Source: Prevotella sp. (lineage in GTDB: Bacteria > Bacteroidota > Bacteroidia > Bacteroidales > Bacteroidaceae). Taken from it: a DNA stretch of 32,259 bases. The DNA lies in NCBI GenBank assembly GCA_024681875.1, contig JAILAA010000154.1:1-32259 (forward strand). Direction: 5' to 3'. Position numbers and translations under genes: made by a program. Numbering within the stretch: the stretch's first letter is position 1; every line of letters begins with the position of its first letter. The notes below the pieces were generated by a model that was given only the letters and a program-made list of their open reading frames with translations, made no database searches and was not told the DNA's origin. Shown here piece after piece: positions 21,385-29,638 of this stretch.

Positions 21385-22542
21385 TTACCTTTTCAGGTAA
21401 ATCAATTCCAGCGTGTTGGCATCAAACAAGGCCTCCACGCGTCTTTTGGGCAATTCCATCTCTGCACCCATCTGAAGCACAGGGATATGTTTGCACGATT
21501 GAAGCATCTGTCCCGGAATCCATACGCGCACGGTGGCCTGTTCGGGCACCCTGTAGCGCAGACGGTGGCTCTGGTGTTCCTTGGAACGCGCAGAGCTCTT
21601 CTTCTTAGTTGTCTGATGACGCACGAAACGTGTGGCGTTGCTCATCGTCTTCTCGCTAACGATCTGACAAACAATCGGCGTCTTGTCTTGAGAATCAGCT
21701 TCTTCCATCTCTCCCAGCCAGAGACCTCCATCGGGCAGCAGCCAGGCAATGGTGTCTTCGCGGCCCTCTTGTTTGCCCGTGGGAGGATCCACATAAAGAT
21801 AGTAGGTCTCACGATTGACGGTGCCGCAGAAGCTTGCTGTCACCTCGTCGGCCTGGCTCTGCAGCTGGGCGGCCAGATATTGCACCGCGTCAACGCTGTA
21901 AGTTCCTTCATACTCACCGTTAATCAGCTGTTGCTGTTTGCTTTGTATCTCTTCCAGGCGCTCGGCGGCAGCCACGGCACGCTGACGCTCGTTGCGGACA
22001 TCTTTTTTGGTCAGCACCAGCGTGGGATGGCCCGGCTGGTCGTAACGTGTATAGAAAGTGTCGGCACGGTCATAGAGATTGTTCTGCACAGCAGGCTTGT
22101 CGGGGACGTTGTTGTCTGGCGCACTGTGTTGCAGCGCGTTGTCCTGGACAATAGCTTCGCGTCCCACGGCAAGCAACAGGTGACGGCAGTCGACCGTCAG
22201 GGCACCGCTATTCATCTGCACATAATAATAGGCATTGGGGTCGGCCACACAGACGGGCTCCACACCGAAGGAAACCACCCGGTATCGGGTATCCAGCTGC
22301 GAAGAATCGAGCCCCAGACACTCGGCGGCATAACCATAATACGGTGCATTCGCAATGTCGCGATGCTCCACGGTGACGGCAACGCGCACCAGCGTTTTCG
22401 GCAAGGCATACAGCACGCCGTCGCTCACCTTGCGGTTGGGATGCTCTTTCACCGAATAGGCCCGATATTGGCTGCATCCGGCCATAAGGCACATCGCAAC
22501 AGACAATACTAAAACATTGAATATGATACTTTTTATCTTCAT
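21385..22542 (-). CDS. DUF4831 family lipoprotein
   Basis: The 385-residue product begins with a lipoprotein signal peptide ending in the lipobox LMAGC (Cys23), so it is probably membrane-anchored. The rest resembles the DUF4831 family, known from Bacteroidetes and without assigned function. A coiled, charged stretch around the middle (QRAVAAAERLEEIQSKQQQ) is visible. Its start and the symporter stop share one base (TAATG), so translation is probably coupled. Confidence 0.8.
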   Translation of the reverse strand: MKIKSIIFNVLVLSVAMCLMAGCSQYRAYSVKEHPNRKVSDGVLYALPKTLVRVAVTVEHRDIANAPYYGYAAECLGLDSSQLDTRYRVVSFGVEPVCVADPNAYYYVQMNSGALTVDCRHLLLAVGREAIVQDNALQHSAPDNNVPDKPAVQNNLYDRADTFYTRYDQPGHPTLVLTKKDVRNERQRAVAAAERLEEIQSKQQQLINGEYEGTYSVDAVQYLAAQLQSQADEVTASFCGTVNRETYYLYVDPPTGKQEGREDTIAWLLPDGGLWLGEMEEADSQDKTPIVCQIVSEKTMSNATRFVRHQTTKKKSSARSKEHQSHRLRYRVPEQATVRVWIPGQMLQSCKHIPVLQMGAEMELPKRRVEALFDANTLELIYLKR

Positions 22543-24062
22543 TATTTAATTTTTTGCTTTAAAGTATTGGGGTGTTTGTATTGGGACTCTTTGCTGATAA
22601 TCAGCAAGCCTACAAAGGTCAGCAGTCCATTGAACAGAAGTATCTCGAAACCAAATTGATAGTTGAAATAATGGGAGAATGCCAACTTGGTGAGATAACT
22701 CAGTATGGGGCTCAGCACCGCCACCACGGGCACCCATCTGTCACGGACCTGCCTTTTGGTGAAGAGGCCAAAGGCATACAATCCCAGCAAGGGACCGTAG
22801 GTGAAGCCTGCCACATCAAAGAGGATATTGATGAGCGAGTCGCGATGAAATGGCTTGAACGCTATGATAATCAGCAAATAGAGCAATGCGAAAGAGACAT
22901 GGACAACCTTGCGGATGATGGTCTGCTTCTTCTCGTCGAAAGCCTGTCGGCCATCCTTTTCGACTTGTCCAAAGTGCAGAAAATCAAAGCAGAAGGTCGT
23001 CGTAAGAGCCGTCAATGTCCCATCGGCGCTGGAATAGCCTGCCGCCACCATGCCCAGCACAAAGCAAATGAGGGTGACACCGCCCAGCGAGTTGGCGATG
23101 GAAGGGAATATCTCGTCGCCGACCACCACTCCTTGAGCATTCACAGGCATCACAAAACCAGGGAAATGAGTCCCGTAGTACACCAACGCGGCACCCAGCG
23201 TCAGAAACAGGATGTTGACCACGATGAAGAGAAAACTGGAGGTGATGACATTCATCTGGGCATCTATCAACGACTTGCATGTCAGGTTCTTCTGCATCAT
23301 ATCCTGGTCCAGTCCGGTCATGGCGATGGTGATGAAAGCTCCCGACACGATCTGCTTCAAAAAGAATCGGGGATGACGGAAATCCACATCAAACACAGTG
23401 GTATAGCCGTCATCGGCAGAGGCCTTGAGCAGGTCGAAGGCATTCATATGCAGATTGTGCAGAATGGCCAGCACCGCCGTCAAGGCTGCCAGCAAGAGGA
23501 AGGTGGTCTGCAGCATGTCGGTCCACACCACCGTCTTGATGCCGCCACGGAATGTGTATATCAAAATCAACGCGATGAACACCACCGCCGGAACCCAGAA
23601 CGGCAAGCCCCAGGCATGAAACACTAGCTTATACAACACAAAGACTACCAAGTACATACGCAATGCCGAACCCAGCAGACGCGAAAGGATGAAGAAGATG
23701 GCTCCCGTCCGTTCCGACGCGCCGCCGAAGCGCTGCTCCAGATAGCTGTAAATGGAGGTCAGGTTGAGTTTGTAGTAGAGCGGCAACAGCAAGAAAGCGA
23801 TGACGAAATAGCCTATCACATAGCCAAATACGAGCGGCATATAGGTGAAGCCGCCATGATACACGCCTCCTGGCACCGACATGAAGGTGACCCCCGAAAG
23901 CGACGCTCCCAGCATGCCGTAGGCCACCACCGGCCACGGCGAACGACGGTTGCCTCGAAAGAAAGCGTCGTTGCCCGCTTTGCGCGATGTGAGCCACATC
24001 ACGAAAAACAGCATGGCCGTATATAAAACAAAACATAGTATTATAATATTTTGCGTGCTCAT
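22542..24062 (-). CDS. Sodium:solute symporter (SSS family)
   Basis: This integral-membrane protein of 506 residues has about 13 hydrophobic segments and the SSS-family GMLGASLSGVTFMSVPGGVY region near residue 45. I place the start at 24062 (MSTQNIIIL); the longer frame reaching 24161 adds a cysteine- and lysine-rich stretch foreign to the family. The substrate is unknown; relatives move sugars, sialic acid, proline or iodide. The stop overlaps the DUF4831 start by one base. TAAATTTG on the minus strand at 24083-24090 could be its -7 element, but no upstream partner is clear. Confidence 0.9.
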   Translation of the reverse strand: MSTQNIIILCFVLYTAMLFFVMWLTSRKAGNDAFFRGNRRSPWPVVAYGMLGASLSGVTFMSVPGGVYHGGFTYMPLVFGYVIGYFVIAFLLLPLYYKLNLTSIYSYLEQRFGGASERTGAIFFILSRLLGSALRMYLVVFVLYKLVFHAWGLPFWVPAVVFIALILIYTFRGGIKTVVWTDMLQTTFLLLAALTAVLAILHNLHMNAFDLLKASADDGYTTVFDVDFRHPRFFLKQIVSGAFITIAMTGLDQDMMQKNLTCKSLIDAQMNVITSSFLFIVVNILFLTLGAALVYYGTHFPGFVMPVNAQGVVVGDEIFPSIANSLGGVTLICFVLGMVAAGYSSADGTLTALTTTFCFDFLHFGQVEKDGRQAFDEKKQTIIRKVVHVSFALLYLLIIIAFKPFHRDSLINILFDVAGFTYGPLLGLYAFGLFTKRQVRDRWVPVVAVLSPILSYLTKLAFSHYFNYQFGFEILLFNGLLTFVGLLIISKESQYKHPNTLKQKIK

Positions 24063-24205
24063 TGTTCCAATATTTGAAAGTGCAAATTTACATCTTTTTC
24101 CCGACATACATACCATTGTATAAAAACATTTTTTTGCACAGCACACAATTTTTTGGCGCACTATGCGTTAAATGCCTGATAAAAGGAACAAAAGATTGTC
24201 GCTTT

Positions 24206-24240
24206 TTTGAAACCATTGCAACATTTTTTTTGTATCTTTG
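24206..24240 (+). promoter_or_regulatory. Candidate promoter of the YD-repeat-like gene
   Basis: TTTG (24206-24209) and TATCTTTG (24233-24240) form a Bacteroidetes-type pair. The spacing of 23 bases is slightly long. Transcription would start near 24247, about 58 bases before the ATG. Confidence 0.5.
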
Positions 24241-24304
24241 TAATTTGAAACAACGAAAAAGTAAGCACCCGCAGTGCGGTTATTATTATAAAAAACAGAT
24301 TGTT

Positions 24305-25087
24305 ATGAAAATACAGCGTATACTGATTGCCTCGTTATTTATGAGTTTGTCGCTTTCTCTCTTCGCCCAAAAGGCCACCTCTGATGTTGCCCTCGACGGC
24401 CTGCACGGCAAAGTGAAGCAGGTGACAAAAATCACATACGAAGCTCGCACTGATTTCATGGGTGTCACCTCCGAAGGCGACATCCTGGAACGTCTGGAGA
24501 CAGTCTACAACTCGCGTGGTCTCCGCAAGACCATGTCGTATGTGACGCCCGAAGCCACCGTCATTTTCCGCTCACGCTTCAAACACGACGGATTCGGCCT
24601 TACCACTTTGGAACAAATCGTCGACAACAACGAGAATATCATCGGCCGCACCTACTATTCCTACGATGCCAACAACGTGCTGAAAGAGATGTGGGTGGAA
24701 GATGCCGACAGACAGATTGAGACACGCACACTGGTAAAATACGACCCGCAGGGCCGCCTGATGCAGCGCTCGCTCAACGATGCCGACAACAATATCTACA
24801 AACGCGAAGTGTTTGTCTACCAAGGCAATAATGTTGAGAAAAAGATTGTCTTCGACCGCAAAGGCAACAAGATGCAGGAGTGGCGCTACGAATACGACGC
24901 CAACAACGAGCCTGTGATGCAGACCCTCTACGACTATAGCGAGGCTGAGCCCGAAATGTACATCACCGTGTTCCAATACCAGTACGACAACCAGGGCAAC
25001 TGGACGCGCCGTACCGAGAGCGAACTCATCAACGGCACCCCCGTGATGCAGTACATCGTCACCCGCGAGATTGAATATTTCAACTAA
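24305..25087 (+). CDS. Secreted YD-repeat-like protein
   Basis: The 260-residue product has a signal peptide (MKIQRILIASLFMSLSLSLFA, cleavage near residue 21). Beta-rich units with Y-D/Y-x-D spacing follow, such as YYSYDANNVLKEMWV, VKYDPQGRLMQ and YEYDANNEPVMQ, reminiscent of YD/RHS repeats but lacking a toxin domain or RHS core. I start it at 24305 because the upstream extension contains no signal sequence. Cleavage and export are predicted; function is unknown. It is the only gene on this strand between a divergent symporter and a carbonic anhydrase-like gene. Confidence 0.8.
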   Translation: MKIQRILIASLFMSLSLSLFAQKATSDVALDGLHGKVKQVTKITYEARTDFMGVTSEGDILERLETVYNSRGLRKTMSYVTPEATVIFRSRFKHDGFGLTTLEQIVDNNENIIGRTYYSYDANNVLKEMWVEDADRQIETRTLVKYDPQGRLMQRSLNDADNNIYKREVFVYQGNNVEKKIVFDRKGNKMQEWRYEYDANNEPVMQTLYDYSEAEPEMYITVFQYQYDNQGNWTRRTESELINGTPVMQYIVTREIEYFN

Positions 25088-25117
25088 ATCAAACACCTAA
25101 ACATAGTCTCAAAACGA

Positions 25118-25203
25118 CGTGCCGAAGGCACGCGTTCCCTATAACCCCACACAGACGTGTGGGGTCAACATACGAATACAGGCTGCGTGCCGAAGGCATG
25201 CGC
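25118..25203. repeat. Cluster of three short hairpins
   Basis: Hairpin 1 (25118-25132) is CGTGCC-GAA-GGCACG. Hairpin 2 (25144-25165) is ACCCCACAC-AGAC-GTGTGGGGT. Hairpin 3 (25185-25201) is GCGTGCC-GAA-GGCATGC, with one G-T pair. Hairpins 1 and 3 share their core. None has a T-tract. They fill most of the 134 bases before the carbonic anhydrase-like gene. Confidence 0.8.
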
Positions 25204-25221
25204 TCTCAACACAACCAATAT

Positions 25222-25734
25222 ATGGCACTGATCAAATCATACAAAGGCCTTTCGCCACGATGGGGCAAGGATTGCTATTTCAGCGAGAATGCCACGATTG
25301 TAGGCGATGTTTTACTGGGCGACCAATGTTCCGTGTGGTTCAATGCCGTGGTACGAGGCGATGTGGCCCCCATCACCATCGGCGACAGAACCAATGTGCA
25401 GGACGGGGCTTGCATCCATGTGACCCATGAGACGGGCCCCACCCACATAGGCAGCGATGTGACCATAGGCCACAATGCCACAATCCATGCCTGCACCATT
25501 TGCGACAAGGCTCTTGTCGGCATGGGCGCCACCCTTCTCGACGATTGCGTCGTTGGCGAAGGCTCCATCGTGGCCGCCGGCTCTCTGGTGTTGCAAAAGA
25601 CTAAGATTCCCCCAAACGAGATATGGGGCGGCGTTCCGGCAAAATACATCAAGCCCACCAGCCCCGGCCAGACCGACAACGCAGCCCACTACGTGGAGTA
25701 TGCAAAGGTGTATATGAAGAATAACGGCGAGTGA
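25222..25734 (+). CDS. Gamma-class carbonic anhydrase-like protein
   Basis: The 170-residue protein is a left-handed beta-helix with hexapeptide repeats. Candidate zinc ligands are His66 or His69, His84 and His89 in HVTHE...GHNATIH, as in the YrdA/gamma-CA family, which forms trimers. Family members include true carbonic anhydrases and proteins of unclear activity. I start at ATG 25222 (MALIKSYKGL); the frame extends to a GTG at 25159, but that part lies in hairpin 2 and is not conserved-looking. The stop codon lies inside a perfect 13-base hairpin. Confidence 0.9.
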   Translation: MALIKSYKGLSPRWGKDCYFSENATIVGDVLLGDQCSVWFNAVVRGDVAPITIGDRTNVQDGACIHVTHETGPTHIGSDVTIGHNATIHACTICDKALVGMGATLLDDCVVGEGSIVAAGSLVLQKTKIPPNEIWGGVPAKYIKPTSPGQTDNAAHYVEYAKVYMKNNGE

Positions 25735-25752
25735 CCTATCACTCGCCGTTAT
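25721..25752. terminator. Perfect inverted repeat between convergent genes
   Basis: ATAACGGCGAGTG and CACTCGCCGTTAT form a 13-base perfect stem with the 6-base loop ACCTAT. It includes the stop codon of the carbonic anhydrase-like gene and lies 39 bases past the end of era on the other strand. It could end both transcripts, but lacks a T-tract. Confidence 0.55.
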
Positions 25753-25791
25753 GGTATCGTAAGTTTCTGTTTGAACTTCCAGCGTTGCCCA

Positions 25792-26670
25792 TCAGTCGCC
25801 GGCGTAGCCGAAATGACGCAGGGCACGGTCACTGTTGCGCCAGTCTTTCAGCACCTTGACTCTCAGCTGCAAGAAACAGCGCTTGCCTGTGAACGACTCA
25901 ATGTCTTTGCGGGCCTCGGTGCCCAACTTCTTGATGGCGCCACCTTGACGGCCGATAATGATGCCTTTCTGCGACTCCCGCTCCACAAAGATGGTGGCTG
26001 TAATCTTGTCGATATCTTCCTCTTCCTCATAGCTTTCCACTGCCACTTCGCAGGAGTAGGGTATCTCCTTCTGATAGTACATCAATATCTTCTCGCGGAT
26101 AATCTCGGAGACGAAGAAGCGCATGGAACGGTCCGTCAACTCGTCCTTGGGGAAATAGGGCGGATTTTCGGGCAACAGGTTCATGATGTGATCGAAGATG
26201 GTGTTGACGTTGAAGCCCTCTGTGGCTGAGCAGGGAACCACCACGGCCCGCGGTATCTGTCCTTGCCAATAGGCTATCTTGTCCTGGATGGTGGCTTGGT
26301 CCGAAAGGTCTATTTTGTTGATAACCAAAATGACAGGGATGTTCGAGAGGGCTATCTTGCGTAGCACGTCCTCATTCTTGAAGGTCTCCCCCACTTCGGT
26401 GACCAGCAGGAAAAGGTCGGCATCCTGTACCGCCGAATTGACAAAGCCCATCATCGTTTCGTGCAACTTGTAGTGCGGGTTGACGATGCCGGGAGTGTCG
26501 GTATAAACTATCTGAAAATCATCGCCATTGACGATACCCATGATGCGATGACGAGTGGTCTGCGCCTTGGAGGTGATGATGGAAAGCCTCTCACCTACCA
26601 GCGCGTTCATCAGCGTTGACTTGCCCACGTTGGGGTTGCCGATAATGTTTACAAATCCTGCTTTATGCAT
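25792..26670 (-). CDS. era: GTPase Era
   Basis: The 292-residue protein is the ribosome-assembly GTPase that binds 16S rRNA. The G1 motif GNPNVGKST is at 11-19, with DTPG (G3) and NKID (G4) following, and a C-terminal KH RNA-binding domain containing the IIGRQGGAIKKLG loop. Length fits (E. coli Era is 301). The start is ATG 26670 (MHKAGFVNIIG); a TTG two codons earlier is possible but unlikely. It follows the HAD phosphatase gene by 24 bases on the same strand. Confidence 0.97.
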   Translation of the reverse strand: MHKAGFVNIIGNPNVGKSTLMNALVGERLSIITSKAQTTRHRIMGIVNGDDFQIVYTDTPGIVNPHYKLHETMMGFVNSAVQDADLFLLVTEVGETFKNEDVLRKIALSNIPVILVINKIDLSDQATIQDKIAYWQGQIPRAVVVPCSATEGFNVNTIFDHIMNLLPENPPYFPKDELTDRSMRFFVSEIIREKILMYYQKEIPYSCEVAVESYEEEEDIDKITATIFVERESQKGIIIGRQGGAIKKLGTEARKDIESFTGKRCFLQLRVKVLKDWRNSDRALRHFGYAGD

Positions 26671-26694
26671 AATCAATTATGTTTCTTGACCTTA

Positions 26695-27435
26695 TCACTT
26701 TTGCTTTCCCCACTGTGCCAGCAACTCTTTCATCTCCAAAAGATCGCTAATTTCGTAGGTAGGCTTGGCTGCGCCTTCGGGCAGCGGCCGTGACTGAATG
26801 TTGTAGTACACTTGCTCGATGCCTGCCGCTGCGGCGCCGGCTATATCCACCTTGTAGTCGTCGCCGATGACCAGACAGTCCTTTGCATTGGCGCCTATGG
26901 TGTTCAACGCCAACTCGAAAAAACGCCTGTCGGGTTTCATGGCGCCAAGCTGTTCCGACAACAGCACCCAATCGAAATAGCCGTCGATTCTGGAGGTCTT
27001 CATCTTGGGCAGCTGCGCCTCCGAGAAGCCGTTGGTGATGACTGCCATGCGAAAGCTGTCTTTCTGGCAGGCAATCCATTCCAATGTTTCTCTTGCATTT
27101 GGCATCAACCCCGTCTGCTGAGGCCCGCGAAGCACATAGTAGTCACTCAGTTGCTGTGAGAGCCTGACCGTCTCGATGGCGTCGTGAGGCATCCCAAAGG
27201 CTTCGAGCGTCAGCGAGAAACGTGACAGTGCCAGGACCTCCTTGCTGAGCGTTCCGTTGCGATAAGCCTCCCAAAGTGTGTCGTTGATAACGCGATAGCG
27301 CTCGTGGAAAGTCTCGTAGTCGGTGTGGCACAGCGTTTCCAGACCATATTCGGCGAACATGGCGCGATAGGTCTTCTCCGCATTGCCCTCAAAGTCCCAC
27401 AGTGTCCTGTCCAAATCGAAGAGCAGATATTTCAT
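26695..27435 (-). CDS. YjjG-like HAD hydrolase (noncanonical nucleotidase type)
   Basis: The 246-residue protein has HAD motif I FDLDRTLWDF (nucleophile D7, acid D9), motif II VITNGF, a motif III lysine in KPDRRFF, and motif IV VIGDDYKVDIAGA. The FDLDRTLWDFEGNA start and helical cap suggest the YjjG group, which dephosphorylates noncanonical nucleotides. Substrate is inferred, not shown. It sits between rplY and era on the same strand; a hairpin separates it from rplY, so it may depend partly on readthrough. Confidence 0.85.
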   Translation of the reverse strand: MKYLLFDLDRTLWDFEGNAEKTYRAMFAEYGLETLCHTDYETFHERYRVINDTLWEAYRNGTLSKEVLALSRFSLTLEAFGMPHDAIETVRLSQQLSDYYVLRGPQQTGLMPNARETLEWIACQKDSFRMAVITNGFSEAQLPKMKTSRIDGYFDWVLLSEQLGAMKPDRRFFELALNTIGANAKDCLVIGDDYKVDIAGAAAAGIEQVYYNIQSRPLPEGAAKPTYEISDLLEMKELLAQWGKQK

Positions 27436-27440
27436 CTGGG

Positions 27441-27477
27441 TCTATAAATAAGGGTCGTGAGACCGAACCCACGACCC
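27441..27477 (-). terminator. Terminator after rplY
   Basis: GGGTCGTG and CACGACCC (27452-27459 and 27470-27477) form an 8-base stem with a 10-base loop. On the minus strand it is followed by the T/A-rich TTATTTATAGA. It lies 33 bases past rplY and just before the HAD gene start, so it may be only partly effective. Confidence 0.65.
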
Positions 27478-27509
27478 ATCTTGTTCAACCTAATCACGAA
27501 TACCCAAGA

Positions 27510-28085
27510 TTATTCTTCAGTAGTCTCAGCAGCCGTAGCCGATGCACGTGTGCTGTTGACGACAAGCACCTCGTTGCTCTTAGGGTTCAGAATTTCGTAG
27601 TTGTTGGCGGCAATATCCTGCACCTTGATGCGCTGAGCGACATCCAGATTGGTGATGTCGATCATAATCTCGTTAGGCATATTGGCCGGCAGAGCTTTCA
27701 CTTTCAGTTTTTTCTGTTTGTAAGCAAGCTTGCCACCCTTCATCACGCCTACCGACGTACCACAAGTGTGGACGGGGATGGACATCACGATGGGTTTGTC
27801 GTCGCTCATCTCATAGAAATCGGCGTGATAGACGATCTCCGTCACGGGATGATAGTCGATGTCCTTCAGCATAGCGCTGTGCTTGGTGCCGTTGATGTCG
27901 ATCTCGACGAAGCAAGGCTCCGGATTGAAGATGATGCGTGCGAACTGGGTCTGGGGAACGCTGAACATCAGCTGCTCACCTTTACCATACATGACGCAAG
28001 GAACGCGGTCCTCACGACGCAATGCTTTAGCATCCTTTTTCCCTACGTGCTCGCGCAGAGCACCGCTCATTGGAACTATTCTCAT
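27510..28085 (-). CDS. rplY: 50S ribosomal protein L25/Ctc
   Basis: The 191-residue protein has an N-terminal L25 5S-rRNA-binding domain (about 1-95, with ALREHVGKKDAKALRR and VPCVMYGKGEQ) and a C-terminal TL5-type beta domain, so it is the long Ctc/TL5 form. It ends in an alanine/glutamate tail. The start MRIVPMSGALREHVGKK fits the family. It follows prs by 74 bases on the same strand; prs-rplY is a familiar pairing. Confidence 0.95.
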   Translation of the reverse strand: MRIVPMSGALREHVGKKDAKALRREDRVPCVMYGKGEQLMFSVPQTQFARIIFNPEPCFVEIDINGTKHSAMLKDIDYHPVTEIVYHADFYEMSDDKPIVMSIPVHTCGTSVGVMKGGKLAYKQKKLKVKALPANMPNEIMIDITNLDVAQRIKVQDIAANNYEILNPKSNEVLVVNSTRASATAAETTEE

Positions 28086-28159
28086 TGTTTTTTTGTGTGT
28101 TATGGTCTTGCGACCGGGTTAATAAATAATGTATCGCGAAGCCCTAAGGCTTTCGTTTC

Positions 28160-29146
28160 TTAATGGTCGATTTTGTGGATCACACCTTTGTGATGGATGG
28201 TGGTCTCGTAGAGATTGTTGAGAGACTCGTAGTTGGTCACGCGACGGATGGCTTCAGCGAAAAGCCAGTCGCACGACAAGACGCGGATCTTGCTCGACTC
28301 ACGCTTCAGCGGGATGGTGTCGGACACTACCAACTCCTCCAGCTCCGAAGCCTCAATCTTCTCGATGGCGTTGCCAGAGAGCACAGGGTGCGTAATCATG
28401 GCGCGCACACTCTTGGCACCGTTGGCCATGATGATCGACGCGGCCTTGCAAATAGTGGAGCCCGTGTCGATGAGGTCGTCCAGCAGAATGACATGCTTGC
28501 CCGACACATCACCGATGAGACGCATTTCAGCAATCTCATTGGGTTTGTTACGATGCTTGTAGCAAATCACAAAGCTGTTGTTCAGCGTCTTGGCATACAT
28601 GCCGGCACGTTTGCTGCCACCCATGTCGGGCGAAGCGAACATCACCTCCTCGGGGTCGAACTTTTCTCGGATATAGGGCAAGAAGAGCGACGAGCCAAAC
28701 AGGTGGTCGACGGGGATGTTAAAGAATCCCTGTATCTGGTCGGCATGCAAGTCCATGGTAATCACGCGGTCCACGCCAGCAGCCGTCAGCATGTCGGCGA
28801 TGAGGCGCGAAGCGATAGGCACATGGGGCTTGTCCTTACGGTCCTGACGGGCAAAACCATAATAAGGAATAACAGCCACAATCTTTTGAGCCGAAGCACG
28901 CTTGGCGGCATCGACCATCATCAACAACTCGAAGAGGTTGTCGGTCGGAGGCATCGTCGACTGGATAAGGAAAACGATACCACCGCGGATAGTCTCCTCA
29001 TAAGAAGGCTGAAATTCACCATCGGCATACTGGAAAACAGTGGAACTTCCGAGAGGATTTCCGTAGATTTCGGCCACACGACGGGCCAGGTCATTTGTTG
29101 CACGGCCCGAGAAAATGAATACTTTATCTGTTTTTTGTGTCTCCAT
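28160..29146 (-). CDS. prs: Ribose-phosphate pyrophosphokinase
   Basis: This 328-residue enzyme makes PRPP from ribose-5-phosphate and ATP for nucleotide, His and Trp synthesis. It shows the flexible-loop region YYGFARQDRK, the catalytic MDLHADQIQGFF and the PRPP-binding loop DDLIDTGSTI. I use the ATG at 29146 (METQKTDKVFIF); the frame runs to 29311, but that part is not family-like and covers the promoter. Length is usual. It begins the prs-rplY-HAD-era block. Confidence 0.97.
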   Translation of the reverse strand: METQKTDKVFIFSGRATNDLARRVAEIYGNPLGSSTVFQYADGEFQPSYEETIRGGIVFLIQSTMPPTDNLFELLMMVDAAKRASAQKIVAVIPYYGFARQDRKDKPHVPIASRLIADMLTAAGVDRVITMDLHADQIQGFFNIPVDHLFGSSLFLPYIREKFDPEEVMFASPDMGGSKRAGMYAKTLNNSFVICYKHRNKPNEIAEMRLIGDVSGKHVILLDDLIDTGSTICKAASIIMANGAKSVRAMITHPVLSGNAIEKIEASELEELVVSDTIPLKRESSKIRVLSCDWLFAEAIRRVTNYESLNNLYETTIHHKGVIHKIDH

Positions 29147-29167
29147 TTCACTGATAATAATCGGCTG

Positions 29168-29198
29168 CAAAAATACAACAATTTTTTCGATTACAAGA
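29168..29198 (-). promoter_or_regulatory. Candidate prs promoter
   Basis: TATTTTTG on the minus strand (29168-29175) fits the -7 element. An approximate TTTG-like element (CTTG, 29194-29197) lies 18 bases upstream. The leader would be about 15 bases. Confidence 0.4.
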
Positions 29199-29215
29199 AA
29201 AAAAAGAAAAAAAAT

Positions 29216-29246
29216 TTTGCAGGTAAGAAAAACCTTCGTATCTTTG
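29216..29246 (+). promoter_or_regulatory. Promoter for tRNA-Leu
   Basis: TTTG (29216-29219), a 19-base spacer and TATCTTTG (29239-29246) make a full match to the Bacteroidetes housekeeping promoter. It points to the tRNA 154 bases away; the transcript would carry a long 5' leader removed by processing. Confidence 0.65.
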
Positions 29247-29399
29247 CAAACGAAACCAAGGGGAAAGACAGCCCCGATAACTGCTGCAACAAGCTCTCTT
29301 TCAGTTGGCAAACAAAAAACGGCACATTGTCAGAAAAGCAGGAAAAGGATCCATCCCTATCCCGCAACAGCCAGCGAGAAAAGCCCAGCAGCACAACAA

Positions 29400-29485
29400 G
29401 CCCTGGTGGCGGAATGGTAGACGCGGTAGACTCAAAATCTGCTGTCAGCAATGGCGTGAGGGTTCAAGTCCCTCCCGGGGTACCA
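29400..29485 (+). tRNA. tRNA-Leu, anticodon CAA
   Basis: An 86-base class II tRNA folds from G29400. The acceptor arms are GCCCTGG and CCGGGGT (two G-T pairs). The anticodon loop CTCAAAA gives CAA at 29433-29435, reading UUG. A long variable arm follows, then the T arm GAGGG-TTCAAGT-CCCTC, discriminator A, and an encoded CCA end (29483-29485). The loop and variable arm fit leucine. Confidence 0.95.
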
Positions 29486-29537
29486 AAGGATTTTGCAAGT
29501 AACTCAAAATGAGCGAAAAACAAAATCCTTTTTTCTT
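29485..29537 (+). terminator. Rho-independent terminator after tRNA-Leu
   Basis: AAAGGATTTTG (29485-29495) and CAAAATCCTTT (29521-29531) form an 11-base stem, followed by a run of T. It starts right at the tRNA 3' end, so the tRNA is probably a single-gene unit. Confidence 0.8.
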
Positions 29538-29638
29538 TTATATCCCAAATTTGGTCATAATTTAAAGATTTTCATAGAAACCTGTCAAAGACAATAAAAT
29601 CCCGTCGTAGGCGTTATTATACATAAAATCAATAGACA

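Noticed and set aside
24063..24304. N-terminal extensions of the symporter and of the YD-repeat-like protein into the shared gap
   Set aside because: The extensions lack family similarity and cover promoter-like elements; the internal ATGs give proper membrane or signal-peptide starts.
28104..28157. Small hairpins between prs and rplY as a regulatory leader or terminator
   Set aside because: Stems are short (GGTC/GACC and an interrupted GAAGCC/GGCTTTC) and on the transcribed strand are not followed by a T-run, so I could not support a call.
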